Part shown: piece by piece, positions 8,181 through 16,544 of the stretch
Layout: each line of letters starts with the position of its first letter
How positions within the stretch are numbered: the stretch's first letter is position 1
Assembly: GCF_000328685.1 (NCBI RefSeq)
Contig: NC_019974.1
Location: forward strand, 921,001 to 985,000
DNA: 64,000 bases
From: Natronococcus occultus SP4
GTDB lineage: Archaea > Halobacteriota > Halobacteria > Halobacteriales > Natrialbaceae
Reading direction: 5' to 3'
The notes under the pieces: generated by a model
The model's input: only the letters and a program-made list of their open reading frames with translations
Databases searched by the model: none
Told to the model about the DNA's origin: nothing
Position numbers and translations under genes: made by a program

Positions 8181-8957
8181 TTAGCCGGTCGTCTCGAGGA
8201 CGATCGGTCGGTGATCGGACAGCTGTACGTCGAGGACGTCACACCGCTTGACGTCGATCGACGGTGAACAGCAGAACAAATCGAGGCTGCGCGAGTCGAC
8301 GAACAGGTCGTCGAGCGGCCGCGACGGAACGGTTTCGCCGGGAACGCGAAGCTCGAGTCCTGTCTGGTCGGTGAAGTCGGCCAGCGCACCGTTCTCAGCG
8401 AAGGTGTTGAAATCACCGGTAACGACGACGTCTCGGTCGTCGGTTCGGCGCGCGATTAGCTCCGAGAGCTGGTCGAGCTGGCGGGCTCTGCTTCGCGCGC
8501 CGAGCGAGAGATGAACCGCGAACAGGACGGTGTCGCCGAGGTCAGCCTCGATGACAAGCCGTTTTCGCCCGGTGGCGAGGTAGTGTGTCGACACCGCCGA
8601 ATCGAACCGCGAGAGGACCGCGTTGCCGAGGTGACTGTAAAACGGCAGCGACTCCACGATCGTTCCCTCGCCGTACTTGTTCGCAGCGGCGCCCTCGTAG
8701 GAGAGATTCCGCTCGCGAAGTGACTCAACGAGCGTCCGAAACTGGCTGTCCGTAGCCGTCCGGTGAGAGCCCCGATCGACCTCGAGCAGCGAAACCACGT
8801 CGGGTCGCTCGCGGTCGATGATCGACACGAGTTGCTCGAGCTTCCGGCGTTCGATTTCGGTATCACCGAGCAGCGAGGTTATCGGCGGCGGGACGTACCC
8901 CCCGAGAACGTTCTGGTATCCAAGCAGGTAGCCAGCGTTACAAGTGAGGATCTTCAT
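8181..8957 (-). CDS. Endonuclease/exonuclease/phosphatase (EEP) family protein
   Basis: 258 residues from ATG at 8955-8957, where the first strand MKILTCNAGY begins; an upstream ATG at 8999 would add 14 residues of no family character. Metal and catalytic motifs are in order: Asn in TCNAGY, Glu in VVSLLEVDRGS, GDFN in VVVTGDFNTF, and SDHRP near the end. EEP enzymes are Mg-dependent phosphodiesterases acting on DNA, RNA, phosphoinositides or sphingomyelin; no signal peptide is visible, so it is likely cytoplasmic. Pairing with the membrane-anchored PLD protein is notable. Confidence 0.88.
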   Translation of the reverse strand: MKILTCNAGYLLGYQNVLGGYVPPPITSLLGDTEIERRKLEQLVSIIDRERPDVVSLLEVDRGSHRTATDSQFRTLVESLRERNLSYEGAAANKYGEGTIVESLPFYSHLGNAVLSRFDSAVSTHYLATGRKRLVIEADLGDTVLFAVHLSLGARSRARQLDQLSELIARRTDDRDVVVTGDFNTFAENGALADFTDQTGLELRVPGETVPSRPLDDLFVDSRSLDLFCCSPSIDVKRCDVLDVQLSDHRPIVLETTG

Positions 8958-9078
8958 GCGAGACGAACTGGCCGAGAGCCAGATATCGCGCATTAGCACT
9001 GGACCGATATGAGCGTTTCACCGCTTTTCGCTCGGCGCGAACCGTCTCGGGACTACACCGTGACAGTGACAGTTCGGC

Positions 9079-9726
9079 TCAGTCGGCGTCTTCGACCATC
9101 GCGACGATCTCGTCGGCGTCGAGCGGATCCTCGACCTCCTCGTCGTTGACGAACACCGTCGGCGTACGGTCGATCCCGCGATCGTCAGCAGCCTCCCACT
9201 CGGCCGCCAGCGTCGGGTAGTAGGTCCCCTCCTCGAGGGCGTCCGCGACGATCGATGGATCGACGTCGGTCTCCGCCTCGGCGATGGCGACCAGCTCCTC
9301 GTCACCTGGCGTCCCCGCGTCCATCGCGAGCCCCTTGTAATCGAAGAACTGCCCGCTCGGCTCGTCGTCGGTTCCCGTCGCCGCCTGGACCGCGCGGGCG
9401 GCGTTTGCCATCGGAACCGAGCGCTCCTCGTCGGCCGGGAGCGGGAAGTCGTGGTGGCGGTAGGTCGCCGTCTCGTCGTCGAGGACGCGAGCCTCGAGCT
9501 CGGGGAAGACCGTTGCCTGGAACTCCTGGCAGCTGGGACAGGCGAGGTCTTCGTAGACGTCGATACTGACGTCGTTCGAACCGATCGTCGGCGTCGACAG
9601 CTGGTCGGGGTCGGGATCGACGCCGTCGAGCTCGTCGGGGAGCGACGCGCCGAACAGCGCCGTACACCCCGCGAGCGCGACCGAGCCGGTCGCGGCAGTG
9701 AACGTGAGAAACGAACGGCGGTTCAT
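9079..9726 (-). CDS. DsbA-family thiol-disulfide oxidoreductase, Tat lipoprotein
   Basis: 215 residues. The N-terminus MNRRSFLTFTAATGSVALAGC has a twin-arginine motif and a LAGC lipobox (Cys21), so the protein is exported folded and lipid-anchored outside the cell. The thioredoxin active site is CPSC (Cys63, Cys66) in LACPSCQEF; the cis-proline region is RTPTVFVND. It is likely to oxidise or reduce cysteines of exported proteins, for example the CuA site of cytochrome oxidase, which fits its position 50 nt downstream of the CtaA-CtaB gene on the same strand. Confidence 0.9.
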   Translation of the reverse strand: MNRRSFLTFTAATGSVALAGCTALFGASLPDELDGVDPDPDQLSTPTIGSNDVSIDVYEDLACPSCQEFQATVFPELEARVLDDETATYRHHDFPLPADEERSVPMANAARAVQAATGTDDEPSGQFFDYKGLAMDAGTPGDEELVAIAEAETDVDPSIVADALEEGTYYPTLAAEWEAADDRGIDRTPTVFVNDEEVEDPLDADEIVAMVEDAD

Positions 9727-9776
9727 TCGCCCGAACGTAGGTAGTCGGCCCTGTTATCGGTGACGTTTCGACTCGC

Positions 9777-11210
9777 TCAGAACAGCGGCGTCGTCACCAC
9801 GAGCGCGTCGACGAGGATCGCGACCAGCACCGCCCCGAGGAACGCGTTCGAGGCGTGGAAGGAGCGAAACGCCGCGTCCTCGGTCTGCTCGAAATGAAGC
9901 TGGACGGCGGTCCACAGGAAGATCCCGCCGAAGACGACGACCGTCGCCGCGTAGAGTGCGCCAAGCCCGGTGATCCAGGCCAGCGCCACGGTTCCGGCGA
10001 GCGTCGCCGCGATGTAGTAGACGATGTGTTTCCGGGTCTCGGTCTCGCCGCGGACGACGGGCATCATCGGGAACCCGCCGCGGGCGTAGTCGTCCTTGTA
10101 CGCGAGCGCGAGGTTGTAGAAGTGCGCCGGCGTCCAGAGGAAGATGACACCCGCAAGCGCGAGCGCTGGAAGGCCGATCTCGTTGGTGACTGCGGCCCAG
10201 CCGATCAGTGCGGGCAGCGCGCCTGCGGCACCGCCGATGACTGTGTTCTGAACGGTGTTAGGCTTGAGCAACAGCGTGTAGACGACGCTGTAGAAGACGA
10301 TCGCGGCCAGCCCGAGCGCGGCCGCCAGCGTGTTGATCGTCAGGAAGACGGCCATCGACGCCGCCGAGAGGAAAAACCCGAACAGCAAGGCGTTGCGAAC
10401 CGGAACCAGCTCGGTCGCCAGCGGCCGATCCGCGGTGCGGGACATCTTCTGGTCGACGTCCCGCTCGAGGACGTGGTTGAACGTTCCCGAGGCGCCGATC
10501 GCGAGGACGCCACCGCCGAGCGTGGCGACGATCGTCGCGGCGTCGAGCGCGGGGCCGGCGGCCAGGGCCATCCCCGCCGCGGCGACGAGACAGAGCAGCC
10601 ACATCAGCCGCGGCTTCATCATCTTGAAGTACGCGAACGCGGTCAGACGGGCGCGGGCGAGGCGGCTCTCGGGCAGCGTTCGGCCGCCCTCGGGGGTCGG
10701 CTCGGGATCGATCGGGTCGGGCGACTCGATGGCGTCGTCCTCGCTGCCGGTCGCGAGCTCGAGGTCCCAGGCCAGCGCGAGGACGATCGCCGTGAAGATC
10801 ACGACGCCCAGCGCGAGGTGGAGGCCGGGAACGATCGCGGCCGGACCCAGCGTCGCGGTCGCGGCGCCGACCCCAACCTGGACGACGTAGAGGACGGCGC
10901 CGACGAGCAGGGCTGCCGTAACCCGGCCCGAGGCGGTTCCGAGCAGGGCGGCGACCGTGGACGCCGCCACGAGCAGGCCGACGACGACGGCGGCAATCCG
11001 GTGACCCCAGGCGATCGCCAGGTCGGTCTGGCTCAGGGGATCGACCGGCGCGTGACAGAACGGCCACGTCGAACACGACGTGGCTGCGTTCGTGATCGAG
11101 GTCGTGGCACCGATGATCAACAGCAGATAGACGCCGAGCGCGGTCGCTGCAAGCAGTGCTGAGAAGCGACGCCGCGTTCGAATCGGACGGGGGAACGAGT
11201 CGGTTGCCAC
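9777..11210 (-). CDS. ctaB: Heme O synthase with fused CtaA/COX15-like N-terminal half
   Basis: 477 residues. About residues 15-150 hold four membrane helices with WGHRIAAVVVG and GLHLALGV, resembling half of heme A synthase (CtaA/COX15). After a polar linker (150-175) comes a UbiA prenyltransferase domain with the farnesyl-diphosphate motif NHVLERDVDQKMSRTADRPL and a second Asp-rich loop (LAYKDDYARGGFPMMPV), the signature of protoheme IX farnesyltransferase. The product would make heme O, and possibly heme A, for the terminal oxidase in the membrane. This fused form is known in haloarchaea. GTG start at 11208-11210; probable operon with the DsbA-like gene. Confidence 0.93.
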   Translation of the reverse strand: MATDSFPRPIRTRRRFSALLAATALGVYLLLIIGATTSITNAATSCSTWPFCHAPVDPLSQTDLAIAWGHRIAAVVVGLLVAASTVAALLGTASGRVTAALLVGAVLYVVQVGVGAATATLGPAAIVPGLHLALGVVIFTAIVLALAWDLELATGSEDDAIESPDPIDPEPTPEGGRTLPESRLARARLTAFAYFKMMKPRLMWLLCLVAAAGMALAAGPALDAATIVATLGGGVLAIGASGTFNHVLERDVDQKMSRTADRPLATELVPVRNALLFGFFLSAASMAVFLTINTLAAALGLAAIVFYSVVYTLLLKPNTVQNTVIGGAAGALPALIGWAAVTNEIGLPALALAGVIFLWTPAHFYNLALAYKDDYARGGFPMMPVVRGETETRKHIVYYIAATLAGTVALAWITGLGALYAATVVVFGGIFLWTAVQLHFEQTEDAAFRSFHASNAFLGAVLVAILVDALVVTTPLF

Positions 11211-11240
11211 GGCTACTCTCGTCTACACCGTTCGACTCGG

Positions 11241-11250
11241 CGTATTTAGG
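11241..11250 (-). promoter_or_regulatory. TATA-type promoter of ctaB
   Basis: On the minus strand CCTAAATACG lies about 31-40 nt before the GTG start of ctaB, the normal place for a haloarchaeal TATA box of a nearly leaderless transcript. Confidence 0.6.
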
Positions 11251-11344
11251 GTTCCCGCTTTTCCCGCCCGCGATCCCCGCTCCCCGGAACGTGCGATCGG
11301 GGAACCGAACATCTCCAGTCGGCGCCGCGTCGAAGCCCCCGACG

Positions 11345-11635
11345 TCACATTCCCATATCGGCGGCCGCATCGGGAATCGGAAGCTTGTGCGGCGAGACCC
11401 CCAGCAGCTCGCCGACGTGATCGAGCGCCATGTCGAACCCGTAGTAGCGCTCGAGTTCGTCACCGTCCGGCGTCGGTCGCACCTTCAACATCGCGTACCC
11501 CTCGAGGTTCTGGGCGACGGTCGCGGTGCCCCCGGCACCGTCGGTCCGTTCGAACGAGAGGCGTCGCTCCCCGTCGGTTTCCTCGTAGCTGGCGGCGATC
11601 CCGTCGGCTTCGGCGGTTCGGTCCTCGTCGGTCAT
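11345..11635 (-). CDS. Conserved haloarchaeal hypothetical protein
   Basis: 96 residues from ATG at 11633-11635. Acidic protein with the strands ERRLSFERTDGAGGTATVAQNLEGYAML broken over residues 23-50, then DELERYYGFDMALDHVGELLG and a C-terminal HKLPIPDAAADMGM. I recognise it as a small protein widely conserved in haloarchaea (DUF-type) without known function; no catalytic motif, no signal peptide. It faces the DUF3267 gene divergently, 87 nt away. Extensions upstream of 11635 have the composition of antisense shadow and were not used. Confidence 0.72.
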   Translation of the reverse strand: MTDEDRTAEADGIAASYEETDGERRLSFERTDGAGGTATVAQNLEGYAMLKVRPTPDGDELERYYGFDMALDHVGELLGVSPHKLPIPDAAADMGM

Positions 11636-11722
11636 ACCCGTTGCTCGAAGGCCGACCACCGGGAAGCTGTCGGTTTCGGCGACACCGACACCCCTTTGCC
11701 CGCACTCCCGCGAAAGTGAACC

Positions 11723-12655
11723 GTGGCAGCCGCGACGTCGGAGGGAGTCACACCGGACGAGGACGCCGTCGAAGAGCCGATCGAGACGGTCCGGCTCACG
11801 CGGTCGGTCGCCGCCGGGCTGGTCCTCGTCTCGGTCGTCGGCTTTTTCGCGTCGGTCTACGCGTTCGGCGCCGTCCTCGCCGCGAGTTATGGAACCAGTC
11901 TCGAGCCGATCGTCCTCTCGGCAGACGCGCTCTCGAGCGGGCGGCTCCTGCTTGGCGCCGTCGGACTGGGGCTGCTCTCGGTCGTCGCCCACGAGCTCCT
12001 CCACGGGCTGTTCATGGCCCGCTACGGCGACGCGCCGTCCTACGGCGTCGGCGTCTCCCTGATCTTTCCCTACGCCTACGCCCGCGGCGACGCGAGCTAC
12101 GGGCGCAACCAGCTGCTTGCCGTGCTGCTGGCACCCCTCGCGATCGGGACCGCCGGGGGCATCGTCGCGATGGCGATCTTCCCCTCTCCGGTCTGGATCG
12201 TTCCGCTGGCGGTCAACGCCGCCGGCTCGGTCGGCGACCTCTGGATGGCGCTCGCGCTCTGGCGGCACCCCGCGGACGTTCGGATCGGCGAACATCCGCG
12301 GCCGAACGCCCGCGGGTTCGGTATCTACGCTCCCGACTCCGAATCCGATCCCAACGACACCGTCGAGAATCGGCGACGACCCCTGGCCGACTTCCTCTCA
12401 CGGACGCTCGCGGGAACCGCCGTCGTCGCAGTCGCGCTCGCGGCGCTCCTGAGCGGGCTGGTCTTTCGCTCGCTCGCGGTCGGCACTGGAACCGTCGTCG
12501 TCGACGTCGGCCCGTGGACCCTGCTTCGCCACGAACTCCACACCGGCGTCGTCGTTCTCGAGATCGGGGCCGGCCCCCTCACGGTCCTCGCGGTCGGGGG
12601 CGGGCTCGTCTGGGCGCTGGTCGGAACCGTCTGGGACGTCCTCGGGAAACCGTAA
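11723..12655 (+). CDS. DUF3267 membrane metalloprotease-like protein
   Basis: 310 residues, GTG start. Six or so membrane helices; helix 3 ends in VVAHELLHGLFM, an HExxH zinc motif at the membrane face, followed by a GVGVSLIFPYAYA segment and a conserved N-aa-GSVGDLWM helix, as in DUF3267/M50-like membrane peptidases. A hydrophilic insertion (about residues 190-225) separates the last helices. It might be a regulated intramembrane protease, but DUF3267 proteins have not been generally shown to cleave substrates. The PadR-like gene begins 31 nt downstream on the same strand and may be cotranscribed. Confidence 0.82.
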   Translation: MAAATSEGVTPDEDAVEEPIETVRLTRSVAAGLVLVSVVGFFASVYAFGAVLAASYGTSLEPIVLSADALSSGRLLLGAVGLGLLSVVAHELLHGLFMARYGDAPSYGVGVSLIFPYAYARGDASYGRNQLLAVLLAPLAIGTAGGIVAMAIFPSPVWIVPLAVNAAGSVGDLWMALALWRHPADVRIGEHPRPNARGFGIYAPDSESDPNDTVENRRRPLADFLSRTLAGTAVVAVALAALLSGLVFRSLAVGTGTVVVDVGPWTLLRHELHTGVVVLEIGAGPLTVLAVGGGLVWALVGTVWDVLGKP

Positions 12656-12686
12656 CGCTCGAACGGATCCAGGTCGACGCTCCGGT

Positions 12687-12983
12687 ATGAGCAAGTGGCT
12701 TCGGAGCGGTCGCCGTCGGGATATCTGTTTCCTGCTTGCGGCCGAGGACGAACTGCGCGGCCAGCGGCTCAAGTCCCGGCTCGAGTCCCACTACGACGAT
12801 CGGCTCGAGCCGAAGTCGTTCTACGGCTCCCTGTCGGCGCTGGTCGACGCCGGGCTCGTCGAGAAGCGGACGGAAGGTCTCCACGACGTCTACGCGCTGA
12901 CCGAGGCGGGCAAGAAGCGGGTCCGCGACCACGGCGAGTGGGTGCGGGAGTGTCTCGAAGGGACCCCCGAAAAAGACATGTAA
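12687..12983 (+). CDS. PadR-family-like winged-helix regulator
   Basis: 98 residues, about the size of the PadR DNA-binding domain alone. RRRDICFLLAAEDELRGQRLK is helix 1-2, SFYGSLSALVDAGLVEKR the recognition helix region, then the wing LHDVYALTEAGKKRVRDH. A C-terminal dimerisation helix is very short. It probably regulates a neighbouring gene such as the DUF3267 protein. A hydrophobic effector is usual for PadR proteins, not shown here. Confidence 0.8.
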   Translation: MSKWLRSGRRRDICFLLAAEDELRGQRLKSRLESHYDDRLEPKSFYGSLSALVDAGLVEKRTEGLHDVYALTEAGKKRVRDHGEWVRECLEGTPEKDM

Positions 12984-13003
12984 TATCGGCTGAATGTGCC
13001 GTT

Positions 13004-13213
13004 ATGACCGACCGACGACTGCACCGAAAGCTGAACGCGATCGTCCTGCTGCTGGTCCTCCTGACGGGCGCTGTGTTCGGTATCGCTACTGTGTTCGCTC
13101 CGGCAGCGCTGCTTGCTGCGGGTCTGGGTACCGTGATGATCGGCGCGATACTGATCCCCTACGCAATGAGTTCTCCCGACGGGAACGCGGAGGCCGAACC
13201 GAGCGCCGAGTAG
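13004..13213 (+). CDS. Small two-helix membrane protein
   Basis: 69 residues from ATG at 13004. Two hydrophobic helices, about residues 11-32 (NAIVLLLVLLTGAVFGIATV) and 33-54 (FAPAALLAAGLGTVMIGAIL), with a basic N-terminus (TDRRLHRK) and an acidic C-terminus. No recognisable family. It lies 20 nt after the PadR-like gene and converges on the acyl-CoA dehydrogenase gene, ending 9 nt from it. Confidence 0.6.
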   Translation: MTDRRLHRKLNAIVLLLVLLTGAVFGIATVFAPAALLAAGLGTVMIGAILIPYAMSSPDGNAEAEPSAE

Positions 13214-13222
13214 CGCTTTTGG

Positions 13223-14368
13223 CTACTCGTTGAGGACCTGCTCCCCGATCGTGTTGCGCAGCACTTCGCTGGTCCCCTCGTAGATCTCGTTTAACTTGGC
13301 GTCGCGGTAGAACCGCTCGGCGGGGAAGTCCTTCGTGTAGCCGTAGCCGCCGTGGATCTGGATCCCCTCGTTTGCGACCTCGCGGCTCACCTCGGAGGCG
13401 TACAGTTTGGCCTGCGCCGAGGCCTTGATGTAGTCCTCGCCGCGGATCTTCTTGTCCGCGGCCTTGTGCATGAGCAGCTTCGCGGCCTGGATCTTCGTGT
13501 CCATGTCCGCGAGCTTGTGTTTGATCGACTGGAACTCGCCGATCGGCTGGTCGAACTGCTCGCGCTCGGTGGCGTACTCCCGGGCCTCGTCTAAGGCCGC
13601 GCGGGCGATGCCGACACCGCGGGCCGCGATGGTGATCCGGCCGCCGTTCAGGGTTTTCAGCGCCTGGACGAACCCCTCGCCCTCCTCGCCGAGCAGGCGG
13701 TCCTCCGGAATTCGGAGGTCGTCGAATCGGAGTTCGGCGGTGGGACAGCCCTTGTCGCCGAGCTTCTCCTCGGTGCCCTCGACGATGAACCCGTCGTCCT
13801 CCTCGGGACGGACGACGAACGACGAGATGCCCTTGTTGCCCGCGTCGGGGTCGGTCTTGGCGAAGACGGTGACGGTGTCGGCGACCGACCCGTTCGAGAT
13901 CCAGAGCTTGCCGCCCTCGAGGACGTACTCGTCGCCCTTCTTTTTTGCACTCGTCTCCATCGCGGGCACGTCGCTACCCGCGCCGGCCTCCGAAAGCGCG
14001 AACGCGCCGACGTCGCGACCCTCCGCCAGCGGCGTCAGGTACTCCTCTTTCTGGGCCTCGTCACCGAACTCGTAGAGCATGTTGCCCGCAAGCGAGGTGT
14101 GGGCGGCGACGACCGTTCCCAGGCCGCCCGAGCCCCGCGAGATCTCCTCGAGGCCGATCGCGTAGGAGTGATAGTCCAGTCCGGCGCCGCCGTACTCCTC
14201 GGGGAACGGCATCCCCATCAGGCCCAGCTCGGCCATCTCGTCAACGAGGTCAGCTGGGAACTCGTCGTCGTGATCGATCTCGCTCGCGACGGGGACGACC
14301 TCCTCGTCGACGAACTCCGAGACCATATCCCGAATCTGGCGCTGCTCGGCCGAGAGTGCGAACTCCAT
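13223..14368 (-). CDS. Acyl-CoA dehydrogenase
   Basis: 381 residues, standard length. FAD/substrate motifs are clear: FALSEAGAGSDVPAMET, the WISNG strand, ITIAARGVGIARAALDEA, and near the C-terminus IQIHGGYGYTKDFPAERFYRDAK containing the region around the catalytic base; a Glu in LNEIYEGTSEVLRNTI is the usual general base. It performs the first oxidation step of fatty or branched-chain acyl-CoA degradation, passing electrons to ETF. Single gene with a clear TATA box. Confidence 0.95.
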   Translation of the reverse strand: MEFALSAEQRQIRDMVSEFVDEEVVPVASEIDHDDEFPADLVDEMAELGLMGMPFPEEYGGAGLDYHSYAIGLEEISRGSGGLGTVVAAHTSLAGNMLYEFGDEAQKEEYLTPLAEGRDVGAFALSEAGAGSDVPAMETSAKKKGDEYVLEGGKLWISNGSVADTVTVFAKTDPDAGNKGISSFVVRPEEDDGFIVEGTEEKLGDKGCPTAELRFDDLRIPEDRLLGEEGEGFVQALKTLNGGRITIAARGVGIARAALDEAREYATEREQFDQPIGEFQSIKHKLADMDTKIQAAKLLMHKAADKKIRGEDYIKASAQAKLYASEVSREVANEGIQIHGGYGYTKDFPAERFYRDAKLNEIYEGTSEVLRNTIGEQVLNE

Positions 14369-14388
14369 ACGCGAATATTGCGAGGTTG

Positions 14389-14397
14389 ATTATTTAT
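14389..14397 (-). promoter_or_regulatory. TATA box of the acyl-CoA dehydrogenase gene
   Basis: Minus-strand ATAAATAAT centred about 25 nt before the ATG at 14368, implying a leaderless transcript. Confidence 0.65.
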
Positions 14398-14457
14398 GAT
14401 TGTCTCTTGACCGACCGGGCGGCAGTCTCGACGCACGGTCCGGTCGCAGTTCCCCCG

Positions 14458-15093
14458 TTAGCTCGAGCCGAGCCGATCGAGGACGCTCTCGATCGGCTCC
14501 TGGCCCGACAGGAGCTCGAAGGTCTCCCCCACCAGGGCGTCGCGATCGAGGACGGCGACGAGGACGGCGGCGACGTCCTCGCGGGGAATATCGCCCGAGC
14601 CGAGCTCGAGGTCCGAGCCGACCCGGATCTCGCCGGTGCCGGGTTCGTTCGTCAGCTCTCCTGGTCGAACGATCGTATGATCGAGCGGACTCCCCCGGAG
14701 GTACTCGTCGGCCTCGGCCTTCGCGATCAGGTAGTCCCGGAGCGGCTCGGGGCCGGCCTCCGGGTCGTCGGCGCCCATCGAGCTGAGCATCACGAACCTG
14801 TCGGCGCCCGCCTCGGCCGCGGCGTCGATCAGCCGGATCGCGCCGTCCCGATCGACGCCGAAGACGTCCTCGCCGCCCGAGCCGGCGGCGAAGACGACGG
14901 CGTCACAGTCCTCGACCGCGTGGTCGACGGACTCGGTCAGGTCCGCGACCACCGCCGTCGCGCCAGTTTGTTCCATCTCCTCGACCTGGGAGTCGTCGCG
15001 AACCATCGCCCGAACCTCGCGATCGCTCTCGGCGAGCCGTTCCGTAACGTGTCGGCCGACCTGTCCGTGAGAACCCGCAATCAGTACGGTCAT
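14458..15093 (-). CDS. NAD(P)-binding atypical SDR (NmrA/YwnB-like)
   Basis: 211 residues. GSHGQVGRHVTERLAES at residues 7-23 is the glycine-rich NAD(P) motif, followed by RAMVRDDSQ, VVADLTESV and VFAAGSGG. The YxxxK of classical SDRs is replaced by RDYLIAKAEADEYLRGSPLDH, as in atypical SDRs. Function might be NADPH sensing, epimerase-like or quinone reduction; not determinable. A paralogous protein of the same family is at 56801..57538. Convergent context none; head-to-head with the squalene synthase-like gene. Confidence 0.88.
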   Translation of the reverse strand: MTVLIAGSHGQVGRHVTERLAESDREVRAMVRDDSQVEEMEQTGATAVVADLTESVDHAVEDCDAVVFAAGSGGEDVFGVDRDGAIRLIDAAAEAGADRFVMLSSMGADDPEAGPEPLRDYLIAKAEADEYLRGSPLDHTIVRPGELTNEPGTGEIRVGSDLELGSGDIPREDVAAVLVAVLDRDALVGETFELLSGQEPIESVLDRLGSS

Positions 15094-15256
15094 CGTTCCG
15101 ACTTCACAAGCGAGACGGGAAACTGTTGGCCCGTTTGACGCCGGGATTGACAGGGCGTGCGAACCGAAACGATCGGTTCGTCGGGACGTCCCAAACGGAA
15201 CAACGCGCCGCGACCGCGGCGCTTTTCCGGGATGAAAACGAAAGGATATCGAGTAG

Positions 15257-16303
15257 ATGACAACGGGCCAGCCTGAAACAAACCTCGGTACCGACCTCGA
15301 GTGGTGTTACGAGGCGGTGCACGGGGTCTCGCGGACCTTCTCGATCACGATCGAGCGCCTCGACGAGCCGATGGCGAGACATATCTGCCTCGGCTATCTC
15401 CTCTGTCGCGTCGCCGACACCATCGAGGACGCGGGTCACATCCCTCCCGAGACCCAGACCGAACTGTTGAACGCGTACGATCGCCTGCTGGATCCGGCCG
15501 ACTCCCTCGAAGCCGAGGCGTTCATGGCCGAGGTCGAGCCCTGGATCCCCGACGATCCCGACGCCGACTGGGAGGTCGTCGCCGAGACGCCCCGCGTGCT
15601 GCGTACCTTCGAGGCGATCGACGAGGAGCCCCGGGAGATCATGCGCGACCCGGTCCGGGAGCTCGTCGACGGGATGGCGATGTTCACGGACCGGTACGCC
15701 GACGAGGGTGGACTGCGCCTCCAGACCCTGGAGGAGCTCGAGGAGTACTGCTGGTACGCCGCCGGCACTGTCGGCACCCTCATCACGGGGCTGGTCGCCC
15801 GCAGCGCCTCGCCCGACCGGGCCGAGGAGATGCGCAAGAACGCCCGCTCTTTCGCCCTCCTCCTGCAGCTCGTTAACATCGCCAAGGACGTCGAGAACGA
15901 TTATCACGAGGAGAATAACGTCTACCTCCCCGCGGAGTGGCTCGCCGAGGAAGACGTCGACGTCGACGCCGTCACCGCCGCGGACAACCAGAGTGGAGTT
16001 ACCAACGTCATCCAGCGAGTGACCGGTCGCGCCGAGCAGTACCTCGACGACGCCCACCGCTATCTCGAGGTCGTTCCCGAGCGTCACGGCAACCGGCTCT
16101 CGGCGTGGGCGATTCCCTACCTGCTCGCGGTCGGGACGATGCGCGAGCTCCAGGAACGACCCGAGGACGTCGTCCGCGAGGGCGACGTGAAGATCTCGCG
16201 CGCGGAAGTGTTCGCGGTCATCCAGCAGTTCGAGGACGGCGTCTCCCGGGCCCAGCTCCGGGAGCTCCGCAAGGAGATGGCCGAGAAGCCGCTCCACCAC
16301 TGA
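15257..16303 (+). CDS. Squalene/phytoene synthase family protein (probable squalene synthase)
   Basis: 348 residues of an all-helical trans-isoprenyl diphosphate synthase. The first Asp-rich motif is CRVADTIEDAG and the second is NIAKDVENDY, with conserved SRTFSITIERL and VYLPAEWL. It condenses two prenyl diphosphates head-to-head. The CYEAVHGVSRTFSITIE start and DTIED motif resemble the haloarchaeal farnesyl-diphosphate farnesyltransferase group more than CrtB phytoene synthase; squalene is an abundant neutral lipid in these archaea. A prenyl diphosphate synthase that could feed it is at 60618..61682. Choice of squalene over phytoene is an inference. Confidence 0.88.
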   Translation: MTTGQPETNLGTDLEWCYEAVHGVSRTFSITIERLDEPMARHICLGYLLCRVADTIEDAGHIPPETQTELLNAYDRLLDPADSLEAEAFMAEVEPWIPDDPDADWEVVAETPRVLRTFEAIDEEPREIMRDPVRELVDGMAMFTDRYADEGGLRLQTLEELEEYCWYAAGTVGTLITGLVARSASPDRAEEMRKNARSFALLLQLVNIAKDVENDYHEENNVYLPAEWLAEEDVDVDAVTAADNQSGVTNVIQRVTGRAEQYLDDAHRYLEVVPERHGNRLSAWAIPYLLAVGTMRELQERPEDVVREGDVKISRAEVFAVIQQFEDGVSRAQLRELRKEMAEKPLHH

Positions 16304-16544
16304 CGGCCCGACCCGTGCCGCGGTCACCGATCGCGGCTCCACCACCGTGCTGTCTGTGTCGGTCCGCGAAGCGCTCGCCGATCCCGCTGGCCCGGTTCGC
16401 GAGCGTCCTTCTCGTCTCTGTTCCCGTCGACGCCTACCGGAGCGTCGCGGGTATCCGTCTCGAGAACGGTCTCGTCTCCCCAAACTGGCCGTCGACGGAT
16501 CCGTCGAAAAACTGCCGCGTCGGAGCGCGTTCGGCTCGCGACGG

